Source of the DNA: Holothuria scabra | Lineage: Eukaryota > Echinodermata > Holothuroidea > Aspidochirotida > Holothuriidae | Assembly: GCA_037179385.1 (NCBI GenBank) | Contig: CM074187.1 | Span: 8,122,001-8,186,000, forward strand | DNA length: 64,000 nucleotides | Direction: 5' to 3' | Shown here: piece after piece, positions 54,509 to 64,000 of the stretch | Position numbering within the stretch: the stretch's first letter is position 1 | Layout of the letters: every line of letters begins with the position of its first letter | Notes under the pieces: model-generated | Seen by the model: only the letters and a program-made list of their open reading frames with translations | Told to the model about the DNA's origin: nothing | Database searches by the model: none | Made by a program: the position numbers and the translations under genes

Positions 54509-56050
54509 CATAGGTGTCCTTAAAAAATGTCGAGGAAGGTCAAGGGAGTTATAATTTAACCTGGTGTCAGTGTCGGTGCCAGGATGTCAAAATAAGGGGT
54601 GGGGCAAATTAGAGTCAAATGATAATGTTGGGGCAAATTTCATGGATGCAACACGAAACCTAGTTCAAAGCGGTGGTTGGGGTCCTGGGGCGAGGCCTCC
54701 GGAAGTCTTGAGATTTTATCATTTCTCTGAGTGAAAAATTACGTCTTTGGAGAGGTATGTTATTTATTTTTTAGGTTAACCCAACTCCTAACTGACCTAA
54801 CTTGAGGTGGAGGCAAGACCAAAATCCGGGGAATGCCCCTCTTAACCCCTTAGCGCCGCTACTGCCTGGCGTAGGCATGGTCTCGTCAGAGAACAGAGAG
54901 CAGATGAAGATAGGAGATAAAGAAACAATGAACACAGTGAACATTACCCCCAGTTCACTAGAATACCTCTCTCCGCTACATACTGTAGGAGGCGGGCGGA
55001 TTTGCTAAAAAGTGGAGACATAACTTTCATAACTATAGCCTATGACCGACGCGGTGTGATTGGGGCCTGGGAGAAAGTCTAGTCTGAATTTGCCCAACAA
55101 GGAGGTAAACTCTTCGTCAGGCTGGGATGGGCAAATTCACCACGATCGTGCCAAATATAGAAAATGCTTATACTTCATATTGTAATTATTCCCTTGAACA
55201 CCAATTACAATTTTAATGTACCAGTTTCAACTTTATTCAAAGAGATATTTTGCAGACAATCTGAAGTACATGGAACTTCAGCGCGCCAAGCGTGCTTAGC
55301 CTTTTTAAAGCGAGCTATATGTGAAACAATCTATCTTCACCGAGAGCCAAGGCAGATACATGTCGACCGGCTGGCTCTATCTGAGAAAACTTGATTTTGA
55401 ATGGTATCCGTCCCTCTTTCATACGAGGTTGTTGGAAGACATTAACTGATCGACAGTTTCTAAATTATATTAGACGGGTCTGAGGAAGAATATATTACCC
55501 TAACATAATACTTTTCAAACTACTGAATCTACCGTATTCCTTGTATATATGCTTCTAATCACTTGATGAAGTTCTCAAAACTTTCGCACAAAAGAAGGGC
55601 GCCGTCAAGTACATCATATCTCTAGTGGAGAATTTTGAGAGAAAGCAAAACATTTTGTCCAGTTTATCCGGCTTAGATGCAATTTGGTGCTATACCTTTG
55701 TTAAAAATGAACTGAATTATTACTGTAAGTATGACAAGATGAAGGGCAAGAGATGAATTCCGGTCCACAGCCAAGCGCAGTAGACCTATGCACCAAGCAT
55801 CATTTCCCTCAGACAACTTGGATTCACGCTCGGCATCGAAAGAGTGTTGACTTTCCAACGAAATTTATCAGCCAATCAGATGGTATGTCTTCTACATAGT
55901 GATTCGTAGAAAGCATGTAAATGTTACTGATGTTCTTCTCATGGGAGCTGCCAACAGAAGCTAGTACAATATTCAGGTAATGCTCTCAAATATAAGGCAA
56001 TTTCGTATGACGTCACACGATTTAATTTGGCAGGCATTGAAGCGCAAAAC
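54509..56050. other. Intergenic; possible DNA-transposon ends at 54567 and 54869
   Basis: CAGTGTCGGTGCCAGGATG near 54567 and GCGCCGCTACTGCCTG near 54869 resemble degenerate hAT ends, but no target duplication is seen. The remainder has nothing recognised. Confidence 0.3.
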
Positions 56051-56425
56051 ATGCACCCAGTAAGCGTATTTACAGCAGACGCACACGGAATTCCTTTAGA
56101 AACTACTGTGACATATACTGCGATTGTTGCAAGTACGCTTACCCTGTACGTTGATAAAATAGACGCGTGCCCGTCAAATGACGTCAGTGAAAGTGCCTTA
56201 TTGGTAGTATGCGAAGGATTTGGGACAATTCTGATTGTTGGAGAACCATTCCTAGTAGAAAATGATGAATATAGACCAATGACCCTGTCATCAAATACAC
56301 ACCTATACCGTATCCCTCATAACCATAGATCTGAAGGAATGTGTTGCTCATATAAATGTTTGCGGGGATCGATAATTGATGGGACGGTACCACTGAGTCA
56401 TGGAGTGTATAAACATTTCAAGTGA
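56051..56425 (+). CDS. Unidentified open reading frame, 124 codons
   Basis: From ATG at 56051 to TGA at 56425, beginning MHPVSVFTADAHGIPLE and ending SHGVYKHFK. The composition is mixed and protein-like, with a hydrophobic stretch TYTAIVASTLTLYV near the start and ALLVVCEGFGTILIVG in the middle. No family is recognised, there is no splice context, and the frame also stays open upstream of the ATG. It may be a relic of a transposon gene or chance. Confidence 0.2.
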   Translation: MHPVSVFTADAHGIPLETTVTYTAIVASTLTLYVDKIDACPSNDVSESALLVVCEGFGTILIVGEPFLVENDEYRPMTLSSNTHLYRIPHNHRSEGMCCSYKCLRGSIIDGTVPLSHGVYKHFK

Positions 56426-57484
56426 AGCGGTAAGATTTTTCCAGTGGCGATTGCCCGCCCTCTGTCTCTGGAAAGTAAAAAATTCGGAAATTTGCCATTT
56501 GTGACATCGGTCAGCTAAGGTGTGATTTTCCCAACTCTTCTTTAATGAATTCCAAATTCTCTCCAATAATTATTTGCTTCAAAAATGCAAATATTTTCGC
56601 GCGCTATTGCAGTAGTTCTCGCTCATAAATCAGTTTGGTAAGCTTTTCCGAGTTCTGGAAATGACAAAATTGGAAAGTTGTCATATGTGACACCAGATCA
56701 TCAAGTATCGCCGGCTACTAAAAATGATATTTTCATACATTTTTCTTTAAGTTTCTTTCATGAAATTCCAAACTTTCTCCAATATAAGCTCTTGACATTT
56801 GAAATGTAGCCAAAGAGCCTCAACTCTTAGGCCTTAGATAGCATTACGTTGCAACAACGATCTGTGGTCGTCGTGCAGTCTCAGATTTGCCAATAGGCAG
56901 ATAGGAAATTAAGATCTTCATTAACCACCCAACTCTTCAAATTTCATTACAGGAAGCTCAGAATCCCAAGATTTTGCGCAATACTAGCTCCATATTTTCA
57001 AATATTTGTTTGAACAGGGACAAAATCTCGGAGCGTTTCGCGTGCCGGAAATAACGGCCTAGTGCGGTGGTGTTCACACTTTAAATAAAATCGAAAAATT
57101 TGGATGCTCCCATTCCCCCGACAAAGAGTCTATTTACGCCACTAGGTTTATCATTAGAAATTTTGTAAAAGCCCTTGCGTTTAATCCCTTAAGAAAAGAA
57201 AGTAATAGTGAAAATGAAATTTTATTTTTTGGTACTTTGCGAAAGATTGTTCAAACAAAGCGATTCAAATTTCATTCATTTTTCCTTCGAACGACATCTT
57301 ACATGTGGGCAGAGGGTGGCAACCTACCTTTCATTTTCGGATAGAAAACTTCCGTGTAATTTTATTATCCTATGTAAATAGGCACATGTATTCTTAGGCT
57401 AAAATATAAAGGCAACTGCGCTGTAAATCAAAAGAATGAATTAAGTCTCAATTCAGTAGAGTCAAAAGTATGAATTTACTCCAT
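56426..57484. other. Intergenic, nothing recognised
   Basis: A few related phrases recur ('ggaaattgccatttgtgacatc' at about 56490 and 'gaaagttgtcatatgtgacacc' at about 56672), hinting at a degenerate tandem unit of about 185 bp. Confidence 0.35.
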
Positions 57485-57665
57485 TAGAGTGTCACTTCAC
57501 TTCAAGACTAGTGAAATTCATCCTAAGAATCGTGAAATTCACTCCAAGAAGAGAAAAATTCGCTTAAAGAAGGGTTTACTCTTTAAGTAGTGCATGCAGG
57601 GATCTCTCTTATTTTAAGAGTGATCACTGAAGGCACCAGGTAAGAGTGAAACCTCACTAACTAAC
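57485..57665. repeat. Short GTGAAATTCA-type tandem repeats
   Basis: Repeats of 'gtgaaattca(t/c)(t/c)c(t/c)aagaa' about 25 bp apart, then AAGAGTGA variants. It abuts the downstream (3') end of the U2-like array. Confidence 0.55.
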
Positions 57666-57902
57666 AGTACTTTTTCCAAAGTCTTCCCGACCCTCTGCCA
57701 AAGGGCCGTTCGGCGAAACCAAACTTGAAACTGCTTCCCGAAGTAGCTATACGTCCACTGAAGGACAACACTTGACCAACCTCAAGGTCTTCAGACCATT
57801 AACATTAGTGGTCTGTCATGCATGGCTCCATTCGAGACTGGATAAACAGAACAGATACTACACATGATCTTAGCCGAAAGGCCGAGAAGCACTCGCTCAC
57901 AG
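57666..57902 (-). ncRNA. U2 snRNA-like chimeric unit 1 (U2 5' domain plus foreign structured tail)
   Basis: On the minus strand the unit starts near 57902. Bases 57890 down to 57848 match the first part of vertebrate U2 (nt 4-46) at 41 of 43 positions: stem-loop I, the U6-pairing region and the branch-site-pairing GUAGUA are intact. After UGUUCU the U2 sequence stops. There is no U2 stem IIa and no AUUUUUUGG Sm site. The roughly 180-nt tail instead has several small hairpins: GGUCUGAAGACC, GUCCUUCAGUGGAC, GCU..UUCGGGAAGC and CCCUUUGGCAGAGGG. A short GACUUUGGA near the end faintly resembles an Sm site. It could be a U2-derived SINE, a tandem pseudogene or an unusual small RNA. Confidence 0.6.
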
Positions 57903-58139
57903 TTTTTTTTTTCAAAAGTCCCCCGACTCTCTGGCAAAGAGCCAGGGGCGAAAACCAAACAGCACTTTCCGAATGAGTTCTGCTCCCAAAAGGAGCTACG
58001 TCCCCAAGGGACAACTCAACTCAGCATGACCAACTGAACGACCTGAGGTGCGGAGTCTCGTTCTAGACTGGCTGAATAGAACGGCCTCCTCTGGCAAAGG
58101 GCAGCCTTTACATTTTCGTGATAGCTGTGCTCAGGCACT
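57903..58139 (-). ncRNA. Array unit 2: same tail, head replaced (not U2)
   Basis: The tail, from the GUUCU..CAGCCAGUC junction through GUCCCUUGGGGAC, GCUCCUUUUGGGAGC and GGCUCUUUGCCAGAGAGUC to GACUUUUGAAAA, is homologous to units 1 and 3. The 5' part is not U2; it reads GUGCCUGAGCACAGCUAUCACG and then AAAAUGUAAAGGCUG. Compensatory-looking changes keep the tail hairpins paired (for example UUCAGU versus CUUGGG inside GUCC..GGAC). Confidence 0.55.
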
Positions 58140-58358
58140 CACTACTTTTTCTAAAGTCCTCCCGACCCTCTGGCAAAGGGCCGTTCGGCGAAACCAAACT
58201 TGATACTGCTTCCCGAAGAAGCTATTACGTCCACTGAAGGACAACACTTAACGACCAACCTCGCGGCCTTCAGACCATTTTCATCATTGGTCTGTCATGT
58301 ATGGCTCCATTCTTGACTGGATGAAAAGAACAGATACTACACATGATCTTAGCCAAAA
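58140..58358 (-). ncRNA. U2 snRNA-like chimeric unit 3, 5' truncated
   Basis: Bases 58358 down to 58327 match U2 from UUUUGGCUAAGAUC through GUAGUAUCUGUUCU, but the first half of stem-loop I is missing. The tail is very close to unit 1 (same hairpins, CGAACGGCCCUUUG block). Spacing between homologous points of the three units is about 237 bp, head to tail. Confidence 0.55.
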
Positions 58359-58577
58359 GTGAATTTTATTAAACCTCTCTCCACATGTAAGGTAGCATAG
58401 CGCAGATGGCATAACATTATGTACCTGCAAAATCCAAACGAAGGGGCGGCTGAAGTCCCCAGAAAAATTTCTCCTTTTGAAAGTCTCAATTGACCATTTT
58501 TACAGATTTGGTTCCCCTTTCCGAAAAGTTTTCTCCCATGGAAACCATCTCATTTCTCCCAGTGTACCTCTCTCTAA
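58359..58577. other. Upstream flank of the U2-like array, nothing recognised
   Basis: As the region upstream of a minus-strand array it would hold any external promoter. No snRNA proximal element could be identified by eye. Confidence 0.35.
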
Positions 58578-59123
58578 CTCACGCTTTAATTGTATTAAAT
58601 AAAGAATGAGAAAACCCATTAAAACCACGAAAGTAATGCTAACCGGCCGGGAATAATTTATAGGTCCTACTAACCAACAAATACACAGTGTACTGTTAAG
58701 GTGCGTTACTTAACCTAAGGTAAGTTCACACCAAAGCCAAAATCCCCTACGGTTTGCGGATTGGACTCGAATATTTGTTTCTATCCTAGGATAAATAGGA
58801 CACTTTTTTGATGAAAAATGTCAAACCTCGCTCATATTTGTCTTTAGAGACTCACGCTTTAATTGTATTAAATAAAGAATGAGAAAACCCATTAAAACCA
58901 CGAAAGTAATGCTAACCGGCCGGGAATAATTTATAGGTCCTACTAACCAACAAATACACAGTGTACTGTTAAGGTGCGTTACTTAACCTAAGGTAAGTTC
59001 ACACCAAAGCCGAAATCCCCTACGGTTTGCGGATTGGACTCGAATATTTGTTTCTATCCTAGGATAAATAGGACACTTTTTTGATGAAAAATGTCAAACC
59101 TCGCTCATATTTGTCTTTAGAGA
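58578..59123. repeat. Tandem duplication, two 273-bp copies, one mismatch
   Basis: 58578-58850 and 58851-59123 are identical except A/G in 'aaagcc(a/g)aaatcccc'. The junction is immediate, without spacer. This is a very young duplication or an assembly artefact. Confidence 0.95.
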
Positions 59124-60894
59124 CACGTGCCTCGAAGTAATCTTTGGAATACTAACTCGGAAGATTTGGGAGAGTCACCGGCATTTTATTGTTCTTATAC
59201 TTTTACCTACTTCTTTCTACTTTAAATGTTTATTCTTACATGTTCTTATTTTTTCCTTTTATTTTTCTTCATATGTACTTGTATTTTGTGTACTGTCGCC
59301 GAATAATCATTTTATTTCCAAATTATCGATTGAAATGGGCAATAAACAGTTATCTGTATTCTCGTGCATATCAACCGAGTAAAGAAGTGCTCCGTATCGT
59401 GCTTAATTATACCAAAATGGTACAATAAAACCTTACTGAAGGGGAGGGTGGCTTTGGGAGCACATCTGCGTTAAATTTGCGTTTTAAAACTAAAACTTGT
59501 CAATTTACTTTGTTTGACGGAGGTGATTTAGTGTTTGATTGTTTACAGTGCAAACGGATCGCTTTAGACATATACTCGGGGTCAAATACTCTTACAGGTA
59601 CTAAGAGATTCTTAAAAAACAGGGGGTACTTATCAGTGAACTGTCATCATGACAGAAGAACAGAACTCCAACCCAGTTGGCTTTAATTTGGGACTAGTTA
59701 AAAATTTGTATCACATGTTATGAGGTCCCAGGATTTACGTGGCAAATGACTGTTACGGGCAAAGTGTCGGTTGAGATAGTAGAAGGACTATAATACTCCT
59801 CTGCCTCGTTACCTTTTCTGAAAACGCTGAACTCATAAAGTGAAAAGAGATGTCGCCAGAAAATGTCCATCTTCTATACCAGCTAACAAATCACCCTTTA
59901 GGAACTGATTTGAAAATATTGTAAGACCATAAGGTTTGCTTATGAACGCACAATTCCATGATTTTGTGGCTAAAGACTGGTTAACATTTCTTAAAACATT
60001 TTCCAGGCACTATAAACATCTGAAACTGAATATACTACGTCCTAGAAAGCCGCATTACTTTGGAAATGAAACGCATCAAATAAGTTAATTACAAGCAACA
60101 CCTTTGCAAAAATCTATGAAATGAGAGAAAATTGTGTACCCTAAATGACTTTCTTTATTGTTGAGTGCTTATGTTACCAATATTTGTACTATTCAATGCG
60201 ATGGCCAACTCTGAAATAAAGGCCTGTTTAGCCTATTAATACACCTAAGCCCGATGCTGAAGTGCCAAATAATAATGCATGAAATCCGATAAAGATTTGA
60301 ACTCCAAAGTCGAAGTTTTAGCTCTGGACATAAATAAACCCTACATACTCGGGCTACTTGTCAGCTTGGGAAAGCAAATATGTGGTTAAAAATACAACAT
60401 TAAGTGGATATCATTGACACTATGATAACGTTGATACAAGGTTAACATTGATAGATTAAGACCTAATACTTTCGGTAAATACTTTCATAGATGATCCATA
60501 TAGGAATGAAAAGAAGAGCGACAAATCTTAATTCATCGCTCAAGGGTTTTATATTGATTTTCATTGGCAGCGTAGATGCACTCTGACGTATTGACTACAC
60601 TTCTGAAGACTACGCACATGCGCATTGCAACTCATCACTTGTTACTGGGTGCACGTTTTCCAGGGAACATAATAAATGGCTCGTGAAAAGGTGAGCAATT
60701 CACTTAACTTGTAAATGGGCGTTAATGGCAAAGTTTTTTCTCCCTAATTGGAAAATAAACTTTCTCTTCGAAAGAAAGCATAACCCCAAATCTGCTGCTA
60801 TTGAAAAGATTTTTACTTTAAATTAGACTTGGTCGGTTAAAGTTCAGCTTCATGGACATAGTAGTTAACGAATATCATTTAACATAAGGGAAAA
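59124..60894. other. Intergenic upstream of the homeobox-type exon, nothing recognised
   Basis: AT-rich. No exon or repeat from the other families here. It may contain regulatory DNA for the downstream gene, which cannot be judged by eye. Confidence 0.35.
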
Positions 60895-60900
60895 TATAAA
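60895..60900 (+). promoter_or_regulatory. Possible TATA box
   Basis: TATAAA stands 39 bases before the ATG at 60939. A start about 30 bases downstream would give a very short 5' UTR, so this may be chance. Confidence 0.25.
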
Positions 60901-60938
60901 GAGGAGTTTTCTTTCGAAAAGTGTGTTTAGTAAAAGAA

Positions 60939-61488
60939 ATGGAGGAGTGCGGAGCGTCCATCGCGAACCAACGTAGCAGTTGCAATGATTCATCGTCTTG
61001 TGTGCCACACCATCACACAGTAACAACGTTTGGTCCAAATATGGAAATTGAACCCATATTCGATACATCAAACAGATCGGACTTCGATGTCCCAACATCT
61101 CCCTCGTCAAATAGAAGTACACCAGTCTCTTGCCACGAAGACAACGGACACAAGAACAATTCATTCTCTATCCAGAACATCCTAGGAGAAGTAAGTCCGG
61201 TACGGACGGGGGTAGAGGAAAGAAAAGAATGCGATTTAAATAACAATAAGGAAATTTTATTGCCAAAACAATCAGCAGAAAACTTAAAACAGAGAAACGG
61301 GGACATAGCCGCCATTTTGCGACCAACTGCTATCAGAGACACCGGACTACCTCTGGACAACCCTTGGATGATTGCAACGAGCTTAGGACAAGTTCAGCCT
61401 TCTTCACCCCTCTCCCCACCCACTGTACCCCACGCATGGTCTCCTTGGTGCACGCCTCCATTTGGACTGCCGCGTCCCCTTGTTCAAG
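60939..61488 (+). CDS. First coding exon of an eh1-containing, probably Hmx/Nk-like homeobox factor
   Basis: The exon opens MEECGASIANQRSS and encodes 183 codons plus one base, ending at a strong donor TTCAAG|gtaagg. Residues 76-83, FSIQNILG, form an eh1 (engrailed homology 1) motif, the known Groucho/TLE co-repressor docking site in Nk, Hmx, Gsc, Lbx and En proteins. Around it are Ser/Pro/Asn-rich low-complexity segments, as usual in homeobox N-termini. Near the end, AWSPWCTPPFGLPRPL resembles the Trp/Pro-rich stretch of Hmx3 exon 1. Hmx genes have a short first exon with eh1 and the homeobox in exon 2, which fits. The homeobox is not in the window, so the family is inference. FoxD/FoxQ2-type eh1 proteins are an alternative. 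Confidence 0.75.
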
Positions 61489-63708
61489 GTAAGGAATATT
61501 TTTTATCATTTAATTAGTTGAAGAAATATTTGAACATAAGGCCATTTTTTCTTTTTGCAAGTTGCTATTACGTTGCATTTGTTTTAAATTACTTTCTATC
61601 GGATAACGGAAGAAGTTAAAAATGATAACCTTTTAAAAAATTGTAACTCTATCAAAGATCAAGTATATTTAAATCTCGATAACCATTGAGACACACTGAA
61701 TGGCATATCATTTCAACTTTCCCCCCCACATAGTGAACACTTCCTTTAACCTAAAAAGGATGTTAGCGTGAGGGTCATAACTGAGATAACTATGCTATTC
61801 GATTTAGGTAGAAGCAGAACTACAGCTTTTTATCCATGAAATATTAGTGAATTTGCCAAAAAAACAAGCATACCTTTTACCCCCAATAAGGACAATTTCT
61901 GTCCGAGTATCAGGCCTGCAGGAGGTAGAGACTACTATAAAACGGCACGTAGTTTCTTGTGCTCAGATACAACTGTTGCATCCATGTCTATAAACTATTT
62001 ATTTGCTTTGTTCAAGCACTGATTATGAAAATAAGAAAATCAATTTCGATTTTTCAATTTCTACAGAAGAATAACATTTGAACAATAATATTTTGGCTTT
62101 GGAATGTCTGCATTATTCATAAGTAAAGAACGATTAACGGTTTCATATGCTTATATGTGAAGAAGACACAACGACAGACTTTTCATGTTGTCGTCATGTG
62201 CAAGTATTAAAGTAAACCACTTAAAAACTTAACGTTTAACTTAGCCATTATTTTGCCAAGCAATTGCTGAAGTTGAGAAATTCAAAGGTAAGATATGATG
62301 TAATGGATATTACAGTTATTGGAAACTGGAAAGTAATGTGTAATGTAAATGACTTTAAAACTATTAAATTAATACTTTTATTTTATTTCAAACTTGGAAC
62401 AGACTTAAAGTGTCTGGGTAACAATTTAATTGTCTTCAAACTGAAAAGCGGACTCTCGATGGAATGTAGTATTGCATGTCCGACTTTGAAACATGTTTAT
62501 CCGGCTTTCTCGCTTTGTTCTGTGGATGGATTCTAATTCAGAAATTTGTGTGCACATACTTAAGCTGCTTACCACATTTATTGTTAAGACAAACAAATGC
62601 CATTTATTATTCAAATAAACTTATCATTTATCAACCTGGAATGATACGCCTTCAAAGGGACATGTATTAAAATGTATTACAGGCTATTGCTTGAAGATAA
62701 AAGTCTTTTAAGTAGTGTAAAAATAATTAGGTTTGAAAATATACCTTTTAATTTAATTGGAAATTTTTGCTTATAGTGCAGGTTGAACCATTTTCCACAA
62801 AAGCCTGAAGTACTGACATAATTGATAGTGGTAATGCATTTAATGAAGCAGATTAATTACTGAATGGCGTAAACCTTTAAGGGAAATATGACTCTTAAAG
62901 CGAAAGGATGTTCATCCTAAATTTAAGAAATGTCTTAAACACTCTTTAAATCCATGCAACTTAATTAAAATAACATAAAATTACAAGAAAGTCACAGAGA
63001 AATTTAATGTAACCTGTAGACTCGTTTATAGTTTCGTTTGTTGTATATTTCACAAAGGCGTTCTAACTTAGGCTTTTTCATTTGGAGCAAAAGTCACGCA
63101 ACGAAATAAAACAACAAAAATTGGAAGTGATTTTCTTTTTGCATATTTTGGTATAAATTCTCTGGAAGGATGATACCGTTGGTGAAAAACCCTCTTAGAA
63201 AAGATGCTGTTATTTGTTTATGTACGTTTGTCCCCTTGTCCCATGTTAAGTTTTATTGAAGACATTTAAACAATAAATGGTTAAGTAAAAACCGTCAAAC
63301 GTTTCATCGATTTCCATTGAAATCCCAAATACATTCTGTCTGGGGACTTTAAAAAGTATTAAAAGACATTCATCTGGTTGGTTTGGTGTCATGCGCTCTT
63401 GCAACACTCGAATTGACAGAACTGTTGCCTTTTTATTGTTGGCAAACAAAAGAGTGTTTCTAGCAGACACGATACGATGAAGGTATCCCGAGAAATCGAT
63501 GGTAGACAGCTATTGTATTGTAGATATGATTAGCGCATGAAGCACTTAAATTAACATTATCGCCTGACAGGTATTGTCAAGTGGCGACAGTTTGGTGTCA
63601 ACTGAAGGTATCGGTCTTTACACGTCTAATCTTTGAAGGACCATAACGATGATGATAAATGGGTCATGTATATAGGCCACACATTACAAAGTGTTTTTGT
63701 AAATGTTC
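61489..63708 (+). other. Intron 1 of the homeobox-type gene, nothing recognised
   Basis: No WFQNRR-type homeobox exon appears before the window ends. AT-rich; short frames lack domains. Confidence 0.45.
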
Positions 63709-63842
63709 GATGGAGTTTTACGGCTCAGTTTCTAACCAACTGAATTAAGTCGGGTCGGCTCCGGTCCTTTTCCCAGTTGGGGATCACTGGCTTGTTTCCC
63801 CACTCTATTGCTTAGCGTGATAGCACTATGTTCCATTTTAAA
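63709..63842 (-). mobile_element. tRNA-derived SINE, minus strand, 5' truncated
   Basis: The complement carries the tail 'aaaactccatc', 'ggttagaaactg', 'cccaactggg', 'agtggggaaacaagcc' and 'aaaatggaacat' of the SINE family. The tRNA-like head is absent. Confidence 0.75.
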
Positions 63843-64000
63843 ATTCTTCGTTGTGATTCGATCAGGCCTATTTGTAAGCAACAGATTCATTCAATTCAAG
63901 ATTGCACAATCAATGAAATCCATCGAAACAATTTTTAAATGAATTAACATATTAAGATTTCACGTTTGTTATAAAGTTAAAAGATTCCCCGAAATGATCA
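63843..64000. other. Window end, nothing recognised
   Basis: No feature identified. Confidence 0.4.

Noticed and set aside
57848..57890. Simple call of a functional U2 snRNA gene
   Set aside because: Only the first 43 nt match. Stem IIa, the Sm site and the 3' stem-loops of U2 are missing.
61489..64000. Search for a homeobox exon after the eh1 exon
   Set aside because: No WFQNRR-like coding stretch or suitable open exon was found before the window ends.

Overview
This is a eukaryotic, AT-rich, intron-rich animal sequence, most likely from a marine invertebrate deuterostome (an echinoderm such as a sea urchin or sea cucumber is my best guess). The basis is a readable metazoan IGBP1 gene, an eh1-type homeobox exon, TTAGGG-type telomere-like tracts, and a dense load of SINEs, hAT-type elements, MITEs and Helitron-like minisatellite elements. 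The species is inference.

Region 1 (1 to about 38.3 kb) is essentially one gene. Eight exons with GT-AG junctions and compatible phases (483-587, 15575-15687, 16275-16413, 19369-19554, 21411-21569, 30454-30593, 31964-32088, 37785-37825) encode a 335-residue orthologue of IGBP1 (alpha4/TAP42), the regulatory partner of PP2A-family phosphatase catalytic subunits. Only 1008 nt of a 37.3 kb gene are coding. The introns are filled with mobile elements: tRNA-derived SINEs, a 1.39 kb hAT element with perfect 8-bp target duplications, several MITE families, and four Helitron/HINE-like elements or fragments (two more lie downstream). A further exon-like 40-codon open stretch (20899-21018) lies in intron 4, in phase with the exons around it.

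Region 2 (38.3 to 60.9 kb) is repeat-rich and gene-poor. It holds two more minisatellite elements, hAT MITEs, a MITE nested in another MITE with a perfect 42-bp inverted repeat, and one possible isolated first coding exon (50240-50289). It also holds the most unusual feature: a minus-strand tandem array (about 57666-58358, period about 237 bp). In it, the first 43 nt of a U2 snRNA-like sequence, including the branch-site-pairing region, are joined to a structured tail that is not U2. A nearly exact 273-bp tandem duplication follows.

Region 3 (60.9 to 64 kb) opens a second protein gene. A 550-nt first coding exon (60939-61488) carries an eh1/Groucho-binding motif and is probably the N-terminus of an Hmx/Nk-like homeobox factor. 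Its homeobox would lie beyond the window.

The minisatellite elements share one plan: inverted subterminal repeats, a TG-rich microsatellite, a tandem array of about 145-157 bp units, a 3' hairpin and a CTGG end. Almost every unit carries three AGGTCA-type nuclear-receptor half-sites arranged as DR1 plus DR4. No bacterial operon, CRISPR array, rRNA gene or intact tRNA gene was found.
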